From an uncultured Oscillospiraceae bacterium (GTDB lineage: Bacteria > Bacillota > Clostridia > Oscillospirales > Acutalibacteraceae), in contig UQZS01000073.1 in assembly GCA_900545625.1 (NCBI GenBank), positions 1 to 7,183 on the forward strand: a stretch of DNA of 7,183 nucleotides. The letters run 5' to 3'. Positions 5,923 through 7,183 of this stretch are shown here, piece after piece. A model generated the notes under the pieces. The model made no database searches and was not told the DNA's origin. It worked only from the letters and a program-made list of their open reading frames with translations. A program made the translations under genes and the position numbers. The stretch's first letter is position 1. Each line of letters opens with the position of its first letter.

Positions 5923-5949
5923 CAAATATTTGCATACCGCATTTGCAAA
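5923..5949. promoter_or_regulatory. Clustered palindromes and direct repeats in the SDR/GH16 divergent gap
   Basis: CAAATATTTG (5923-5932) and TTTGCAAA (5942-5949) are perfect palindromes, and ATTTGCA occurs twice (5928-5934, 5941-5947) with 13-bp spacing. The cluster lies upstream of the SDR -10 and in the GH16 leader, where an operator for either gene could sit. I see no convincing rightward promoter for GH16 here. Confidence 0.35.
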
Positions 5950-5960
5950 GGAGCCTTTGT

Positions 5961-6905
5961 ATGCTGAAACCGATCCCCAAAACCGAACGCCTGATTCTTC
6001 CCGAAAAAGAATGGGTGTGTACCTTTTCGGACGATTTTGCCTTCCTTGACCGCGCGAAATGGAAATTCGACCTGCCGCGCGACCCGAAGGACCCCACGCT
6101 CGACGGCGTGCGCCGCTGCTGCTTCAATGTGGATGACGAGGACGTTGTGTTTGTGCACGACGGACAGCTTCATATCCGCACGCTGTGGAAAAACGGGAAA
6201 TACGGCGAGGGCTGGTATTCCGCCATGCTCGATACCGGCCGCTTCGGAAGCTTTGTAAGCGCAGACGGTTTTGCGCCCGAATACCGGGGATTTTCGCAAA
6301 CCTACGGATATTTTGAGGTGCGCTGCAAGGTGCCGAAGGCGGTGGGGATCTGGTCGGCGTTTTGGCTGATGCCCGACAACGACATCGCGTTTTCCGAAGC
6401 GGATGTGCAGTTCAGTGGCGAGGACGGTGTGGAGATCGACGTGATGGAATCCCCGCATATGTTTATGCGCACGCGCTTCGGCAAGAACCGCAATATCCAT
6501 TGTATCCATGCCGACGGCTATGACGACCGGCTCAAAAGCGTGCGTTCCCCCGCCTTTTATGTGCCGCGCATGTATGACGATTTCCATACCTACGGCCTGC
6601 TCTGGGAACAGGACAAATACAGCTTTTACATCGACGGGTACAAGACGTGGGAGACGGAGCATATTTATAAAGGGCGCCGCATGGGCGTCTGCCGCGTGCC
6701 GGAATATCTGCTTTTGTCCACCGAGGTCGCGGGCTTTATGGAAAACGGCAAACCGTACCCGGGCAAGCAGAAAGATCCCAAAACCGGGAAACTCACGCCG
6801 TATTGGTGCGGCAACCCCGACAAAAATGACAAAACCGTACCCTATGATTTCGTGGTGGATTGGGTGAAGGTGTATCAAAAAAGGGGAAAGTTCGATGAAA
6901 AATAA
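5961..6905 (+). CDS. Glycoside hydrolase family 16 protein without signal peptide
   Basis: GH16 enzymes cleave or transglycosylate beta-1,3/1,4-glucans, galactans and related polysaccharides with a retaining mechanism in a beta-jelly roll. This 314-residue protein shows the family active-site motif as EIDVME (158-163: nucleophile E158, D160, acid/base E163), the ExDxxE form with the beta-bulge typical of laminarinase-like members. Also visible are VPKAVGIWSAFWLMP (124-138), the YGYFEVRCKVP strand before it, FHTYGLLWEQDKYSFYIDG (208-226) and the closing strand VVDWVKVYQ (298-306). The jelly roll spans nearly the whole protein. The ATG is set by AAGGAG seven bases upstream; an open frame back to 5832 would run into the divergent SDR gene. 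The N-terminus (MLKPIPKTERLILPEKEW) has no signal peptide or anchor, so the product appears cytoplasmic, which is unusual for GH16. The exact substrate cannot be assigned. Confidence 0.9.
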   Translation: MLKPIPKTERLILPEKEWVCTFSDDFAFLDRAKWKFDLPRDPKDPTLDGVRRCCFNVDDEDVVFVHDGQLHIRTLWKNGKYGEGWYSAMLDTGRFGSFVSADGFAPEYRGFSQTYGYFEVRCKVPKAVGIWSAFWLMPDNDIAFSEADVQFSGEDGVEIDVMESPHMFMRTRFGKNRNIHCIHADGYDDRLKSVRSPAFYVPRMYDDFHTYGLLWEQDKYSFYIDGYKTWETEHIYKGRRMGVCRVPEYLLLSTEVAGFMENGKPYPGKQKDPKTGKLTPYWCGNPDKNDKTVPYDFVVDWVKVYQKRGKFDEK

Positions 6906-6940
6906 ACCGGACAATATCCATAAAATAATTTAAATTTTCA

Positions 6941-6968
6941 TTGACTTTTTATACGGAATAAATATAAT
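6941..6968 (+). promoter_or_regulatory. Strong sigma-A promoter of the last gene
   Basis: TTGACT (6941-6946) and TATAAT (6963-6968) with a 16-bp spacer in a very AT-rich stretch. Transcription would start near 6975, giving a leader of only about 20 nt. No terminator is visible between the GH16 stop and this promoter, so GH16 read-through may also feed the last gene. Confidence 0.8.
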
Positions 6969-6995
6969 TATAAAAGGGGCGTATCGGAGGCACCA

Positions 6996-7183
6996 ATGGC
7001 AACGCACAAGTTCACGCATTTCGTCCCGAAAGAAAAAGAGGGGACGTATTATACGATTGATTTCACCGTGCCGCAGGACACCGAGCGCGTCACGGTCTCT
7101 TACGCGTATGCACAGCCTGTCAAGGGGGTGCTGCGCGATTTTTTTCCGACCAATATCATCGACATCGGGCTCATGGACGGCGA
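6996..7183 (+). CDS. 5' part of a probable CehA/McbA-type PHP metallohydrolase (runs off window)
   Basis: An open frame starts at ATG 6996 with GGAGG (6986-6990) five bases upstream and continues to the window edge (62 complete codons). The product begins MATHKFTHFVPKEKEGTYY, followed by IDFTVPQDTERVTVSYAY and then NIIDIGLMDG. The pattern of a leading 'F-x-VP-x-x-x-ERV-x-V-SY-x-Y' strand pair followed by 'N-x-IDIGL-D' resembles the N-terminal beta-domain preceding the PHP phosphoesterase domain in CehA/McbA family metallohydrolases. None of the metal-binding His/Asp motifs are in view, so the family call rests on N-terminal resemblance only. There is no signal peptide, so the protein should be cytoplasmic. 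It has its own strong promoter. Confidence 0.6.
   Translation, partial: MATHKFTHFVPKEKEGTYYTIDFTVPQDTERVTVSYAYAQPVKGVLRDFFPTNIIDIGLMDG

Noticed and set aside
5931..5948. Possible catabolite-response (cre) site near the GH16 start
   Set aside because: The central CG is offset by one base relative to the cre consensus and the flanks do not match.
5832..5960. 43-codon N-terminal extension of GH16, considered as a possible signal peptide
   Set aside because: It overlaps the SDR coding start, has no hydrophobic core of signal type, and the ATG at 5961 has a better ribosome binding site.
5873..6127. 85-codon N-terminal extension of the SDR gene
   Set aside because: The extension is Arg/Ser-rich, lacks homology, overlaps the start of GH16, and SDR homology begins exactly at the Met at 5872.
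5922..6914. A 330-codon open frame antisense to GH16
   Set aside because: Shadow of the GH16 codons; no motif or homology, and it would cover the SDR promoter region.

Overview
The window looks like chromosomal DNA of a moderately GC-rich Clostridia-type Firmicute, most likely a gut Oscillospiraceae/Ruminococcaceae relative. This rests on strong GGAGG-type ribosome binding sites, near-consensus sigma-A promoters in short AT-rich intergenic gaps, a Firmicute-style polynucleotide phosphorylase, a MarR/MATE pair of the mepRA type and an SDR that resembles Bacillus YmfI. The taxonomic call is an inference; there is no rRNA or tRNA in the window.

Layout. Positions 1-747 (+) are the 3' part of pnp (polynucleotide phosphorylase: end of the catalytic core, KH and S1 domains). 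A convergent gap follows (748-937) with a perfect 14-bp terminator stem. Positions 938-2741 (-) are a two-gene operon, a MarR-family regulator followed by a MATE efflux pump with an 8-nt overlap. A divergent gap (2742-2929) carries a consensus promoter for the marR-MATE operon, with an inverted repeat between its -35 and -10, and a second promoter facing right. Positions 2930-5020 (+) are a large membrane-anchored protein with an N-terminal beta-sandwich domain, a calcineurin-like phosphoesterase domain and a PQQ-type beta-propeller. A second convergent gap (5021-5137) has a bidirectional terminator and a short 7-bp tandem repeat. Positions 5138-5872 (-) are a short-chain dehydrogenase/reductase best matched to EF-P 5-aminopentanone reductase (YmfI). 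Positions 5961-6905 (+), divergent from it, are a glycoside hydrolase family 16 protein without a signal peptide. From 6996 to the window end (+) is the start of another gene, whose N-terminus resembles CehA/McbA-type PHP metallohydrolases, behind a strong promoter.

How the genes relate. The only clear functional unit is marR-MATE, which reads as a self-regulated drug or metabolite efflux operon. pnp and the putative EF-P reductase are housekeeping RNA and translation functions. The phosphoesterase-propeller protein, the GH16 protein and the possible PHP hydrolase are metabolic or surface genes with no visible common pathway. I see no mobile element, CRISPR array, phage gene or defence system. 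The points most worth following are the altered metal-binding motif and fused propeller of the phosphoesterase, the cytoplasmic GH16, the probable MarR operator, and small RNA-level signals (a Shine-Dalgarno in a hairpin loop; a heptad repeat). Several upstream TTG-initiated or read-through extensions of the genes were rejected in favour of starts with good ribosome binding sites.
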